Assembly: GCA_029259695.1 (NCBI GenBank)
Contig: JAJDEQ010000069.1
Coordinates: 1-64,000, forward strand
Length of the DNA stretch: 64,000 nucleotides
Direction of reading: 5' to 3'
From: Planctomycetota bacterium
GTDB lineage: Bacteria > Planctomycetota > B15-G4
Made by a program: the position numbers and the translations under genes. Below are positions 32,733-40,889 of the stretch, piece by piece (the first letter of the stretch is position 1; each line of letters starts with the position of its first letter). The notes beneath the pieces are model-generated. The model did not search any database and had not been told where the DNA came from. It worked only from the letters and a program-made list of their open reading frames with translations.

Positions 32733-32748
32733 CGGGGCGAGCGCCCCG
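32733..32748 (+). terminator. GC hairpin after the Nudix gene
   Basis: CGGGGC (32733-32738) pairs with GCCCCG (32743-32748) across the tetraloop GAGC, 8 nt after the Nudix stop. There is no T-run; it is likely a termination or 3'-end hairpin. Confidence 0.45.
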
Positions 32749-32767
32749 GATGTCGCACCGGGCAACG

Positions 32768-32794
32768 CCGTCTTCGTGAGCAACCCGAAGACGG
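32768..32794. terminator. Bidirectional hairpin between convergent Nudix and SDR genes
   Basis: CCGTCTTCG (32768-32776) is perfectly complementary to CGAAGACGG (32786-32794), a 9-bp stem with a 9-nt loop. It lies between two convergent stop codons (32725 and 32805), where it could end transcripts from both sides. Confidence 0.6.
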
Positions 32795-32804
32795 TCCAGG
32801 TGAC

Positions 32805-33428
32805 CTACTCCACCCGGTAGACCTGCCCGCTCTGCGCGCCCTCGACGCTCTTGGCGTAGGCCAGTGCGGCGCGGGCGGCGGGCACCGGCTGGAAGCCGCG
32901 GAAGTAGGGCCCGTAGTCGGCCATGGCCTCCTCGATCACGCCCGGGCTCACGGCGTTGATGCGCAGGCCGCGGGGCAGTTCGATGGCCGCGGCCATGACG
33001 AACGCGTTCACGGCGCCGTTGACCATGGAGGCCGAACTGCCCATCACGATCGGGTCGCGATCGAGCACGCCGGTGGTGAGTGTGAAGGAGCCGCCGTCGG
33101 TCAGGTGTTCGCGCCCGACGAGCACCAGGTTCACCTGGCCCATGAGCTTGTCCCGCAGGCCGACGTCGTAGTCCGCCGCGGTCATGTCCTGCAGCGGTGC
33201 GAAGGTCACCTTGCCCATGGTGGCCACCAGGGCATCGAGCGGGCCGACCTGTTGCAGCGCCGCGCGGATCGAGGCCTCGTCGGTGAGGTCGAGCTGCACG
33301 TCACCGGACGTGCGTCCGGCGCGGAGCACCTCGTGCCGCGGCGCCAGCTCCGCGACCACCGCCTTGCCGATGGTACCCGACGCTCCCACGACCAGGATCC
33401 TCAACGGTCCGCCCTCCACGTCGTCCAC
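32805..33428 (-). CDS. Short-chain dehydrogenase-like protein lacking the YxxxK motif
   Basis: The 207-aa Rossmann protein has a clear dinucleotide-binding turn (RILVVGASGTIGKAVVAEL), the second strand RAGRTSGDVQLDLTDEASIR, and the late LPRGLRINAVSPGVIEEAM. These match the short SDR subgroup related to PRK07578. The usual catalytic tyrosine and lysine are not seen: the aligned region reads GSSASMVNGAVNAFVMAA, so it may bind NAD(P) without normal SDR chemistry. The start is uncertain. GTG at 33428 gives the longest frame, but its GAGGA site is too close; GTG at 33419 has GAGGAG at a better distance. It is convergent with Nudix and downstream of the five-gene operon on the same strand. Confidence 0.8.
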   Translation of the reverse strand: MDDVEGGPLRILVVGASGTIGKAVVAELAPRHEVLRAGRTSGDVQLDLTDEASIRAALQQVGPLDALVATMGKVTFAPLQDMTAADYDVGLRDKLMGQVNLVLVGREHLTDGGSFTLTTGVLDRDPIVMGSSASMVNGAVNAFVMAAAIELPRGLRINAVSPGVIEEAMADYGPYFRGFQPVPAARAALAYAKSVEGAQSGQVYRVE

Positions 33429-33492
33429 TCCTCGTTCACGGCCGGGCGAGACGCGGCGCCGCGGTGCATGCTGCCGAGGCGGTCACGCGGAC

Positions 33493-33780
33493 TCACCCGC
33501 TGATCCAGACCGCACCCACGAAGACGATCGCGCCGGCTGCGGTCGCCGCATCTTCGGCGTAACCCACGAACAACTCGGCGAGCTCGTCGGGCGAGTCATT
33601 GCGGATGTGCTGGACGATCTCGTAACTGCTGCCCCGGAACATCTGTGCGGTCTGCTCGCGATCGGCGGCCTTCAGCTCCTGGACGTCCGCGTAGTTCATG
33701 CGGCCCGTGATCACGGCACCCTGTCCGCGCTGCTTGAGCGCTTCGTAGAGCTGGGCGCCGAACGGGACGGCGTCGCTCAC
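33493..33780 (-). CDS. Small protein, unknown (95 aa), last gene of five-gene operon
   Basis: The GTG start overlaps the stop of the VOC gene by 4 nt (GTGA). The product has a mixed helical first 65 residues (VPFGAQLYEALKQRGQGAV, then AADREQTAQMFRGSSYEIV) and a hydrophobic C-terminus (AATAAGAIVFVGAVWISG) that could be a membrane anchor. I recognise no family. The overlap with the VOC gene makes it very likely to be a real, co-translated gene. Confidence 0.7.
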   Translation of the reverse strand: MSDAVPFGAQLYEALKQRGQGAVITGRMNYADVQELKAADREQTAQMFRGSSYEIVQHIRNDSPDELAELFVGYAEDAATAAGAIVFVGAVWISG

Positions 33781-34142
33781 GAGACGACTTCGACGCGCTT
33801 CGACTGGAAGGTGATCGGCAGGCCGCCGGGCCCCTGGATGAAGTACATGCGTTCGCCGTGGGCGTCGGTGGGGCCGTGGGGCTCGAGTCCGTTGCTGCGC
33901 GCCTGGGCCGCCCACGCGTCGGCGTCGTCCACGACGATCTGCAGCATCACGCCGCTGGGCATGTCTTCGCTCTCGGGCCAGATCTCGATCCAGCTCTCGC
34001 CTGCGGGAAAGATCGCGCCGCTGAACCCGTCGGCGTCGTCGTCGAGGTCCTTGCGCGGCAGGCCGAGGCCGTCGCCCAGCAGACGGGCGAGTTGCTCGGC
34101 GTGGGCGTTGACGCTGCAGAAGCGGATGCCCAGGACGTTCAT
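33777..34142 (-). CDS. VOC-superfamily (glyoxalase/bleomycin-resistance-like) protein
   Basis: The start at 34142 (GGAG site 5 nt upstream) gives a single-domain 121-aa protein. It begins MNVLGIRFCSVNAHAEQLAR, the usual first beta-alpha unit with a possible metal ligand, and continues through PAGESWIEIWPESEDMPSG, VMLQIVVDDADAWAAQARS and HGERMYFIQGPGGLPITF, the second paired unit ending in a strand that includes the typical D/E-P-G-G turn. The function across this superfamily ranges from glyoxalase and dioxygenase to antibiotic binding. Nothing here picks one. Its ATG overlaps by 4 nt the stop of the 54-aa membrane-protein gene upstream, and its own stop overlaps the next start. Confidence 0.85.
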   Translation of the reverse strand: MNVLGIRFCSVNAHAEQLARLLGDGLGLPRKDLDDDADGFSGAIFPAGESWIEIWPESEDMPSGVMLQIVVDDADAWAAQARSNGLEPHGPTDAHGERMYFIQGPGGLPITFQSKRVEVVS

Positions 34143-34303
34143 GCCATCTCCGTGGTGTGAGTCGTGAGTTTGGTTCGGGGTGCGTGGATGAGGATAACGA
34201 GACTGATGAGGAGTTGGAGCAATCCCGCCGCGAAACGCGTGCGCGGGATCAACAGCAGGGGCAGCGCGAGCAGGACCGCGGCAGCGAAGCGGAGCTCGAA
34301 CAT
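34139..34303 (-). CDS. 54-aa small membrane protein inside the five-gene operon
   Basis: A short frame runs from the ATG at 34303 to the TGA at 34139-34141, 54 residues. It begins MFELRFAAAVLLALPLLLIP, then RTRFAAGLLQLLISLVILIH, then a short polar tail. That is two hydrophobic helices separated by a positive turn (R-T-R), a credible small inner-membrane hairpin protein. It starts 2 nt after the ankyrin gene's stop and its stop overlaps the VOC ATG (ATGA), so it fills exactly the gap that would otherwise break the operon. A GAGAG sequence lies upstream of the start. Unknown function. Confidence 0.6.
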   Translation of the reverse strand: MFELRFAAAVLLALPLLLIPRTRFAAGLLQLLISLVILIHAPRTKLTTHTTEMA

Positions 34304-34305
34304 GG

Positions 34306-35133
34306 TCAGCGATCTCTCTCGGCGACAGCAGCTCGGATGACCTCGGCCACGCGCGGACTGGCTTCGTCGAGCAGCCTGCGCCGGTAATCGCCACTGTCCG
34401 GGTCGTCGGGATAGCGGAGCGCGGCGCCGGCGTCCAGCAGCATCCGCGCCAGGGCAACGTACTCGTCCTGGCGCTCGTCGGCGCCGCCGGACCAGCGCGA
34501 GCCGTGGGTCACCCAGGCGATGGGCGAACCGGCGTGGGTGGGGTCGAACACGTCGAGCGGGGCGCCGGCGTCGATCAACAGGCGCGCGTTGCGTGGCTGA
34601 CCGAACCAGCCTGCCTGGTGCAGCGGCGTCCCGCCGTCGAGGGCCGGTGCGCCGAGGTCGGCGCCCGCGGCGATCAGCAGCTCCACCGGTGCCGTCTCGT
34701 GGCGGCCGGCCACGTCGGCCAGCAGCCGATCTTCCTCGGGGTTGCCGGTGCGTGCGACCGAGGGCTCGTCCGCGAGCAGCTCCCGGGCTTCGCCCAGGTG
34801 ATCGTTCACGACGGCGACGGCGAAGCGATCGGCGCGGTTCAGGGATGCGTCGGCGCCGTGCTGGTCGAGCACGCGCAGCACGTCGTCGAAGCCCCGTCGG
34901 GCGGCGTGGGCGTAGGCCGTCTTGTCGCAGGCGCAGCGCGCGTCGACGTGAGCGCCGGCCTCCAGCAGGATCGCCACGGCGCGGGGCCGGCGCCGGCGTG
35001 CGGCGACGTGCAGCGCCGTTTCTGCCAGCGGGCCGGCACGCGCCTCGGTGTCGACGCCGCCGGCGAGCATGCGGCGCAGCATGTCGTCACCGTCGACACC
35101 GTAGTTCCAGTCGAGGAGCTCGTGGATCTTCAC
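34306..35133 (-). CDS. Ankyrin-repeat protein
   Basis: The 275-aa protein has no signal peptide and so is probably cytoplasmic. Ankyrin repeats are recognisable at about residues 36-68 (TALHVAARRRRPRAVAILLE), 69-100 (KTAYAHAARRGFDDVLRVLD), 105-125 (degenerate), 135-165, and 166-200 (GTPLHQAGWFGQPRNARLLI), with a last degenerate repeat near the C-terminus (ALARMLLDAGAALRYP). Such repeats bind other proteins. The ATG overlaps the DCC gene's stop by 4 nt. The operon partners are the DCC protein (upstream) and the small membrane, VOC and 95-aa proteins (downstream). Confidence 0.9.
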   Translation of the reverse strand: MKIHELLDWNYGVDGDDMLRRMLAGGVDTEARAGPLAETALHVAARRRRPRAVAILLEAGAHVDARCACDKTAYAHAARRGFDDVLRVLDQHGADASLNRADRFAVAVVNDHLGEARELLADEPSVARTGNPEEDRLLADVAGRHETAPVELLIAAGADLGAPALDGGTPLHQAGWFGQPRNARLLIDAGAPLDVFDPTHAGSPIAWVTHGSRWSGGADERQDEYVALARMLLDAGAALRYPDDPDSGDYRRRLLDEASPRVAEVIRAAVAERDR

Positions 35134-35540
35134 GGCGAGGCGTCAGGTGTCTTGGACGGCAGCGAGCACGTGTCGTCGGGACAGGTGCCGCCGAAGACGC
35201 GTCCCACGCGCACCCGGTGTCGGGCGAAGAGTTCGTAGGCGGCATCGGAGAGCCGGCGCAGCAGGGGCCACGTCGTGGGGGCCATGACCCAACCCAGTCC
35301 CACGGCGTCGTAGGCGGCGCGCACGGCGTCCATGCGGCGCACGACCGTCCCGTCGTCGTTCACGGCGTGCAGGATCGCGTGCACCTCGTGGTCGGTCAGG
35401 CCGTAGCGCGTGGCGTCGAAGGCGGGGTCGCTGATGTCCTCCACGCTCAACCGGCCGCGCTTGTTCCAGCGCTGCAGGAAGCGGACCTCGAGGCTGCAGA
35501 AGGGACAACGCTCGTCGTAGAGCAGGCGCACCGAAGACAT
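35130..35540 (-). CDS. DCC/DUF393 thiol-disulfide oxidoreductase-like protein
   Basis: The ATG at 35540 (TTGGAG site upstream) gives 136 aa. The opening VRLLYDERCPFCSLEVRFLQ carries the Y-D-x-x-C-x-x-C signature of the DCC family (C12-x-x-C15), a small thioredoxin-fold group. The middle (DPAFDATRYGLTDHEVHAIL) and the M-D-A-V/R-A-A-Y element, followed by a helix (WPLLRRLSDAAYELFARHR), match the family layout. It is first in the five-gene operon. Redox activity on a small-molecule or protein thiol is the expectation for DCC members, but few have been characterised. Confidence 0.88.
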   Translation of the reverse strand: MSSVRLLYDERCPFCSLEVRFLQRWNKRGRLSVEDISDPAFDATRYGLTDHEVHAILHAVNDDGTVVRRMDAVRAAYDAVGLGWVMAPTTWPLLRRLSDAAYELFARHRVRVGRVFGGTCPDDTCSLPSKTPDASP

Positions 35541-35703
35541 GGGCTCCAATCTAGCAGTCTCGTGGGATCGTGCGCTGACGCCGGGGCGGTGGCGCACCAG
35601 GACACGGGCTTCTTCGCCCTGGGCCCCGGTCCGGATGCGCGCCGACGCGCCGGTTCGTCGGGCTCGCCGCCCCGGGTCGGCCGGCCTCGGCGACCTGAGT
35701 GGG

Positions 35704-36873
35704 TTATCGGCCGGCCAGGCGATCGAGGTCGTCGAGGCGCAGGCGCACGCTGCGGATGTAGGCTTGCTCGCCCTCGTCCCAGTGACCGTAGGTGGTCGTC
35801 ACGATCGTTCCGTCCGGCTGGATCACGACGCCGGGGTAGGCGCAGTCCCAGGCGTGCGTGTTGTCCTTGAGGCGCACGCGGTATTGGCCCTGGGTACCGT
35901 CCAGCAGGTCGTCGAACGTGCCGACCCACGCCACCCAGTCACCTTCGGTGGGGCTCTCCCAGGCGGCGGGCGAACGATCGCGGAACGAGATGAACAGGCG
36001 CCCGTCCGGAGCGTAGACGCCGGTGTGCCGGTCGCCCGTGAGTGCCGCGGGAAGCGCCCGTGGTTCGCTGAAGCTGAGGCCTTCGTCGCGCGAGAAGATC
36101 ACGTGGCTGTTCTGCGTGCGACTGTTCTCGCGCAGCAGGACGGCGAGGGTCGTGCCGTCGGGGCTGCGGATCACGCCGGGCTCGCACAGGTGGCGATCGC
36201 TCCCGCTCCAGACCACCTCGGGCTGCGACCAGCTCAGGCCACCGTCGTCGGAGAAGGTCTTGAGCAGCTTGAAGCTGACGGGGTCGGTGCGCTCGGGCGT
36301 CGCGGACAGGAAGCGCCCGTCGTCGTGGAACATGGCCATGTAGCGGCCCGGCGTCTTCAGCTCGACGACGCAGCCCATGACGACGATCCCGCCCCAGTCG
36401 CCGGCCGGCTCCAGGGGGCCCCAGCTCTCGCCGTCGTCCTCGCTCACCGCGAGCCGGGCCGGGTACAGGCCCGACCACATGATCAGGCGCGCGGTGCCCT
36501 CGGCGTCCACGACACGGTGCAGCGTGGGGACCTCCTTCGAGCTGAGCCAGTCCTCCGGCGTGGGCAGCCGCTCGCTCCAGGTCCGGCCGCCGTCGGTGGA
36601 GCGCTTGGAGACGATGCCGCCGCGACCGTGTCCCTTGGGGTACACGCACAGGATCGTCTCCCCGTCCTCGAGCAGCACCGTCGTGGGGTGGCCGAGGTAC
36701 TGCCCCGGTTCCCGATCGACTACGACGTGGAAGGACGGGTCGGCGTCGAGATCGATCACCGGCAGGGTGAAGGGGCCGGCGACGGAGGTCGACGCGGCGT
36801 CCTGCAGGGCGGTGGTGAAGAGGCACGAGAGCAAGAGCAGCGCGACGGCTATGGTTCTCTCCTTCCATTGCAC
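35704..36873 (-). CDS. Exported sialidase-like BNR/Asp-box protein
   Basis: The protein (389 aa from GTG 36873) has a signal peptide (WKERTIAVALLLLSCLFTTA). Four Asp-boxes follow a six-bladed propeller pattern: STDGGRTW (from residue 92), SEDDGESW, SDDGGLSW and the variant SRDEGLSF. Between them are strand motifs such as HLCEPGVIRSPDGTTLAVLL and NSRTQNSHVIFSRDEGLSFS. These define the sialidase/neuraminidase-like fold. The closest functional class is exo-alpha-sialidase-like BNR proteins, common in bacteria that degrade glycans. The catalytic Tyr-Glu/Asp set cannot be assigned safely. The start is doubtful: GTG 36873 has a weak site, ATG 36927 adds 18 residues, and a strong GAAGGAGAG site inside the frame faces an ATA. 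Confidence 0.8.
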   Translation of the reverse strand: MQWKERTIAVALLLLSCLFTTALQDAASTSVAGPFTLPVIDLDADPSFHVVVDREPGQYLGHPTTVLLEDGETILCVYPKGHGRGGIVSKRSTDGGRTWSERLPTPEDWLSSKEVPTLHRVVDAEGTARLIMWSGLYPARLAVSEDDGESWGPLEPAGDWGGIVVMGCVVELKTPGRYMAMFHDDGRFLSATPERTDPVSFKLLKTFSDDGGLSWSQPEVVWSGSDRHLCEPGVIRSPDGTTLAVLLRENSRTQNSHVIFSRDEGLSFSEPRALPAALTGDRHTGVYAPDGRLFISFRDRSPAAWESPTEGDWVAWVGTFDDLLDGTQGQYRVRLKDNTHAWDCAYPGVVIQPDGTIVTTTYGHWDEGEQAYIRSVRLRLDDLDRLAGR

Positions 36874-36945
36874 GCGACCCGGGATCGTGAGTCGGCGCAC
36901 GGCGTGTGCGCCCCCGAGCCGTAGCATTCTCCAGAGTACCCGAGC

Positions 36946-37626
36946 ATGGCGCTGCCCCCGATTGCGGGACGGACCCGCCCCTACAGCGTGAGCGGCGTCT
37001 TCCCCGCGCTGGATCGCATGGTGGCGTTGCTGCCGGTCCTGCAAGGCGTGGACCGGCGCGAGCTGGTGGATCTGCCGCGGGCGCTCCAAGCGGCCGAGCG
37101 CGCCGGGTTGGCCCAACGCATCCGGGCGGGGACCGACGGGCTCGTCGATCCCCGCGCCGTCGTGGGCTACTGGGACGTGGCGTCGCGCTACGGGCTGCTC
37201 GTGGAAGGCGCGGACCACGCACTGACGCTCACCCGACGGGGTGGCCAGCTGGTGCAGCAACCGACAGGCCGCGTGGCGCGCTGGATCGCGGGGCGCGAGG
37301 GGCTCACCTACCTGCTCGGAGCAGTGGCGGCGAGCGCTCCGGGCGGCACCACGCTGGCCCGCCTGCTCCCCGGCTGGCGCGACGTGCTGGCCGGCAACCG
37401 ACGCTTCGCCGCGCCCGCCTCACACGCCCGCAGCCTCGGCCAGCGGGTGGCGACGCTCGTGCGCGGCGGCTGGCTGGCGCCCCACGGAGAGCACGCATCG
37501 CGCCTGGCCGACGAAGCCGGCTTCCGCAAGCGCGAGCCCGAACCGGCCTTCGCCGATCTCGGTGGCGGACTGCAGCTCACGCCCGAGGGGGAACGGTGTC
37601 TGCGAGAGCCCTCGAGCACAGCGTGA
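36946..37626 (+). CDS. Probable winged-helix-type protein, unknown
   Basis: This 226-aa cytoplasmic protein (no signal peptide or transmembrane helix) reads like two winged-helix units: about 60-105 (DPRAVVGYWDVASRYGLLVE, ALTLTRRGGQLV) and about 155-220 (SLGQRVATLVRGGWLAPHGE, GLQLTPEGERCL), each ending in the L-T-x-x-G turn often seen in winged domains. A DNA- or protein-binding role is likely, but I recognise no named family. The start ATG at 36946 has only a weak ribosome site. It is divergent from the sialidase gene and convergent with the MsrBA gene. Confidence 0.6.
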   Translation: MALPPIAGRTRPYSVSGVFPALDRMVALLPVLQGVDRRELVDLPRALQAAERAGLAQRIRAGTDGLVDPRAVVGYWDVASRYGLLVEGADHALTLTRRGGQLVQQPTGRVARWIAGREGLTYLLGAVAASAPGGTTLARLLPGWRDVLAGNRRFAAPASHARSLGQRVATLVRGGWLAPHGEHASRLADEAGFRKREPEPAFADLGGGLQLTPEGERCLREPSSTA

Positions 37627-37650
37627 TGCGGCGCGCAGCGACTGCTGCGA

Positions 37651-38814
37651 TCACTGCTGCTGCAGCGGTGAGGTCTGCTTGAGCTTGTCCGCGAACTGCT
37701 TGCGCACCTTCTCCACCTTGGGCAGGGCCACCGCGCGCACGTAGCCCTGGTCCGGGTTCTGGCACACGAAGTTCTGGTGCTTCATCTCGGCCGGGTAGAA
37801 GACGTCGAGCGGCTCCAGGGTGGTGACGATCTTGCGATCGCCGAACGCGCCCGCCTCGGTCAGGTCGGCGATGACCGCCTGGGTCAGGGCGCGCTCCTCT
37901 TCGTTCGCGCAGAAGATCGTCGAGCGGTACTGCGGGCCCGCGTCATTGCCCTGACGGTTGAGCGTCGTGGGGTCGTGGGTGGCGAAGTGCACCTGCAGCA
38001 GCTCCTCGAAGCTGATCCGCTGCGGGTCGTACACGATCTGCACCGCTTCGGCGTGCCCGGTGCGGCCCGAACACACGTCCTCGTAGTTGGCGCTCTCCGC
38101 GGTTCCGCCGGCGTAGCCGGAGACGGCCTCGATGACGCCCTCGAGTTCCTCGAACACCGCTTCCACGCACCAGAAGCAACCGCCCGCGAAGACGGCGTTG
38201 GCGCGGGACGCGGCGGGGTCGGCGAGCGTCGCCAGGTTCTCGCTGTCGGTGAAGGCGAGCGACTCGGAGTTGAGGCAGAAGCGCAGCCCCGTCGGGCGCG
38301 GCCCGTCCTCGAAGACGTGGCCGAGGTGGCCGTCGCAGCGGGCGCAGTTGATCTCGGTGCGGACCATGCCGTAGGCGCTGTCGACCTTCTTGGCCACGTT
38401 CTCTTCCGCGATGGGCTGGAAGAAGCTGGGCCAACCGGTGCCCGACTTGAACTTCGAGTCGCTGGAGAAGAGCGGCAGCCCGCAGCCCACGCAGGCATAG
38501 ACACCCTCCAGCTTGTTGTCGAGCAGCGTGCCGCAGAAGGCCCGCTCGGTGCCGGAGTCACGCGTGATGCGGTACTGCTCGGGAGAGAGCAGGGCCTTCC
38601 ACTCGTCTTCGGTCCGCTCGACGCGCGGCACGGAGAGGGGGCCGACGAGCTTGCCGGCGGCATCGAACACGCGGACGGTGACCATGGGATCTTCCATCGA
38701 AGCAGGGGCGATCGTGTCGAGTGTGGTCTGTGCGTGGCCGCATGACCAGAGGGCGAGCAGGGCCAGGACCAGGATGGCGGGGCGCGGCGCGAGGCGGGCG
38801 GGGGACGTGCTCAC
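37651..38814 (-). CDS. Exported MsrB-MsrA methionine sulfoxide reductase fusion
   Basis: A GTG start at 38814 has a GGAGG site 7 nt upstream. Residues 1-29 are a signal sequence ([19 protein letters not shown]); the LWSC could act as a lipobox, so the enzyme may be a lipoprotein. The MsrB domain (about 64-190) has the zinc cysteines (C108-x-x-C111, C157-x-x-C160), the GTGWPSF motif and the active-site Cys180 in GLRFCLNS, reducing methionine-R-sulfoxide. The MsrA domain (about 203-375) has the catalytic GGCFWC (Cys213) and YRSTIF, reducing the S form. The order B-then-A is reversed relative to several known A-B fusions but is seen in other bacteria. Role: repair of oxidised extracytoplasmic proteins. 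Confidence 0.93.
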   Translation of the reverse strand: MSTSPARLAPRPAILVLALLALWSCGHAQTTLDTIAPASMEDPMVTVRVFDAAGKLVGPLSVPRVERTEDEWKALLSPEQYRITRDSGTERAFCGTLLDNKLEGVYACVGCGLPLFSSDSKFKSGTGWPSFFQPIAEENVAKKVDSAYGMVRTEINCARCDGHLGHVFEDGPRPTGLRFCLNSESLAFTDSENLATLADPAASRANAVFAGGCFWCVEAVFEELEGVIEAVSGYAGGTAESANYEDVCSGRTGHAEAVQIVYDPQRISFEELLQVHFATHDPTTLNRQGNDAGPQYRSTIFCANEEERALTQAVIADLTEAGAFGDRKIVTTLEPLDVFYPAEMKHQNFVCQNPDQGYVRAVALPKVEKVRKQFADKLKQTSPLQQQ

Positions 38815-39004
38815 AGGGTGCCTCCGAAGGGGCGGTGCGGGGCGGGGTGCCCGAGTATCTAGCAGGAGAGTCGGCGTGCGGGGGATTATCCGGGCCGTCG
38901 GCGATCTGCGATGCCGCTGCCCGCAGCCGCGTCACGGCCGGGCGCCCCCGCGGCCGTCCGCCGTGGGTATGCTCCCTGCCGTCCAGCCGCCCGGAACCCA
39001 GCCC

Positions 39005-40714
39005 ATGACCGCCTACGACGACTTCGCGGCCCGCTACCACGGCCATTTCTCGCGCGATGCCAACCAGTGCATGATCCTCGGGATCGATGCCCGCCGCGGT
39101 GACCTACCCGACCGCAGTGCCGCCGAGCGCTCGGCCACGGTCACCGAGGCCCGCGAGCTGATCGCCGCGGCCAGCGAGTTGTCCGCCGGTGAGCTCGACT
39201 TCGACCAGCGTCTGGACGTGGACATGGCGCGCCTCTCCCTCGAGCGGGAGGCACACGACCTCACCTACACCTTCAACGGCGCCACCATGGCCGAGCAGCG
39301 GCCGCGGGCCGGCGCCGACGTGGGTGAGGGGCTCACGGTGCTGCTGTCGAATGACCCGCGCCCGGCGACCGAGCGCCTGGCCGACGCGACGGCTCGCGTG
39401 GAGTCCGTCCCCGACTACGTGGAGGGCGCGCTGTCGGCGCTGACGACCCCGCTCGCGCGATGGGTGGCCGTGGACCTGGATGCGGTGTCCGGACTCCCGG
39501 GACTCTTCGAGACGCTCGAGCGCTGGGCGGACGACGTGTCGTTCGCGGATGCACCCCGACTGCGCACGGCGCGCGAGCAGGCGGAGGCGGCGTTGCGCGA
39601 CTACAGCCGCCGGCTGTCCGCACTGCCGACCACTCAGCAGCTTCACATCGGCACCGAGGAGGCTCGCCGCCTGGTCGCGCTGCGCGGCATCGACGCGTCG
39701 CTCGAAGACCTGCACCGCATGGCCACCGACTTCCTGGCCGAGATCAGCACGACGGTCGAGGAGCTGCGTGCGCGGCTCGCACCCAAGTACGGCCTGCCCG
39801 TCGATGCCAGCGCCGACGACCTGCAGGATCATCTCGCCGAGCGCTTTCGGGTGCCGATGCCCAACGGCGAACTCGGTGACGTGCTGGATCGCTATCAGCT
39901 CGAGCGGGAGAAGCTGATCGCCTTCATCCGCGAGCACGACCTGTTCCCGCTGCCGCCAGCCCAGGACATGATCATCGAGCGCACGCCCGCGTTCCTCACG
40001 CCCGTGATCCCGGCCGGCGCCATGTGGTGCCCGCCGCCGTTCCGGCCCGGCACGCGCACGAGCCTGATCCACCTCACGCTGAGCCAGGAGCTGCTCCCCG
40101 AGCACACCGAACTGAGCATCCCCGGCATGATGATGCACGAGGGCATTCCCGGGCATCACCTGCAGCTCGCCTGGGCCGCCGAACACCCGTCGATCATCCG
40201 CCGTCACTACTCGGGCAACGAGCACCACGAGGGCTGGACCACCTACCTCGAGGACTACATGCTCGACGTGGGCTACATGGGCGACCTCACCGACGAGGCC
40301 CGCTTCGACGGCAAGCGCGACATCGCCCGGGTGGGCGCGCGCGTGGCCATCGACCTGTTCTTCATGACCGGCGACAAGGGCTTCCTGGAGGTGGGCGTGC
40401 CCTGCGACCTCTCGTCCGACGACCCGTTCGTGGCCGCGGCCAACCTGCTCGCCGCCGTCACCGGTTTCGTGCCGGGCCGTGTGCAGGGCGAGCTCAACTG
40501 GTACTCGGCCGAGCGCGGCTATCCGCTCAGCTACCTCACGGGCAATCGCATGACGTGGGCGCTCAAACGCCGGGTCACCGATGCCAACCGGGGTCGCCTG
40601 GATGGCCTCGCACTCGACCGCGCGTTCCACGACGTGTTCCTGCGCTCCGGCAACATGCCGCTGGCGTGGATGGACCGGGTCATGGCGCGCGCGGGACTGC
40701 TCGGCGGCGACTGA
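39005..40714 (+). CDS. DUF885-family putative metallopeptidase
   Basis: The start at 39005 gives 569 aa with no signal peptide. The C-terminal half has the family's zinc motif in IPGMMMHEGIPGHHLQLAW (H-E-G-x-P-G-H-H, a variant of HExxH), followed downstream by EHHEGWTTYLEDYMLD, which supplies a Glu-rich metal-binding helix, then RVGARVAIDLFFMTGDKGFL and GNRMTWALKRRV. The length is that of typical DUF885 proteins (550-600 aa). They are usually predicted peptidases of unknown substrate. It is flanked by the MsrBA gene (divergent) and the FG-GAP gene downstream (175 nt away, same strand). Confidence 0.9.
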   Translation: MTAYDDFAARYHGHFSRDANQCMILGIDARRGDLPDRSAAERSATVTEARELIAAASELSAGELDFDQRLDVDMARLSLEREAHDLTYTFNGATMAEQRPRAGADVGEGLTVLLSNDPRPATERLADATARVESVPDYVEGALSALTTPLARWVAVDLDAVSGLPGLFETLERWADDVSFADAPRLRTAREQAEAALRDYSRRLSALPTTQQLHIGTEEARRLVALRGIDASLEDLHRMATDFLAEISTTVEELRARLAPKYGLPVDASADDLQDHLAERFRVPMPNGELGDVLDRYQLEREKLIAFIREHDLFPLPPAQDMIIERTPAFLTPVIPAGAMWCPPPFRPGTRTSLIHLTLSQELLPEHTELSIPGMMMHEGIPGHHLQLAWAAEHPSIIRRHYSGNEHHEGWTTYLEDYMLDVGYMGDLTDEARFDGKRDIARVGARVAIDLFFMTGDKGFLEVGVPCDLSSDDPFVAAANLLAAVTGFVPGRVQGELNWYSAERGYPLSYLTGNRMTWALKRRVTDANRGRLDGLALDRAFHDVFLRSGNMPLAWMDRVMARAGLLGGD

Positions 40715-40889
40715 GGCGACCGACCTGTCGCGCGGCGGGGGACACCGATCTCCTGTCGCCATGGTCGTTTGCGCCGCCGGCCCCCGGATCGCCCGGCGAC
40801 CGTTACACTGAGCGCCGCGGGAGCGCTGGGCAACGGTTCGGGCAGAACACGGTCTTCCGCGGTGGGCAGAACCGATCGGGAGAGATCTC

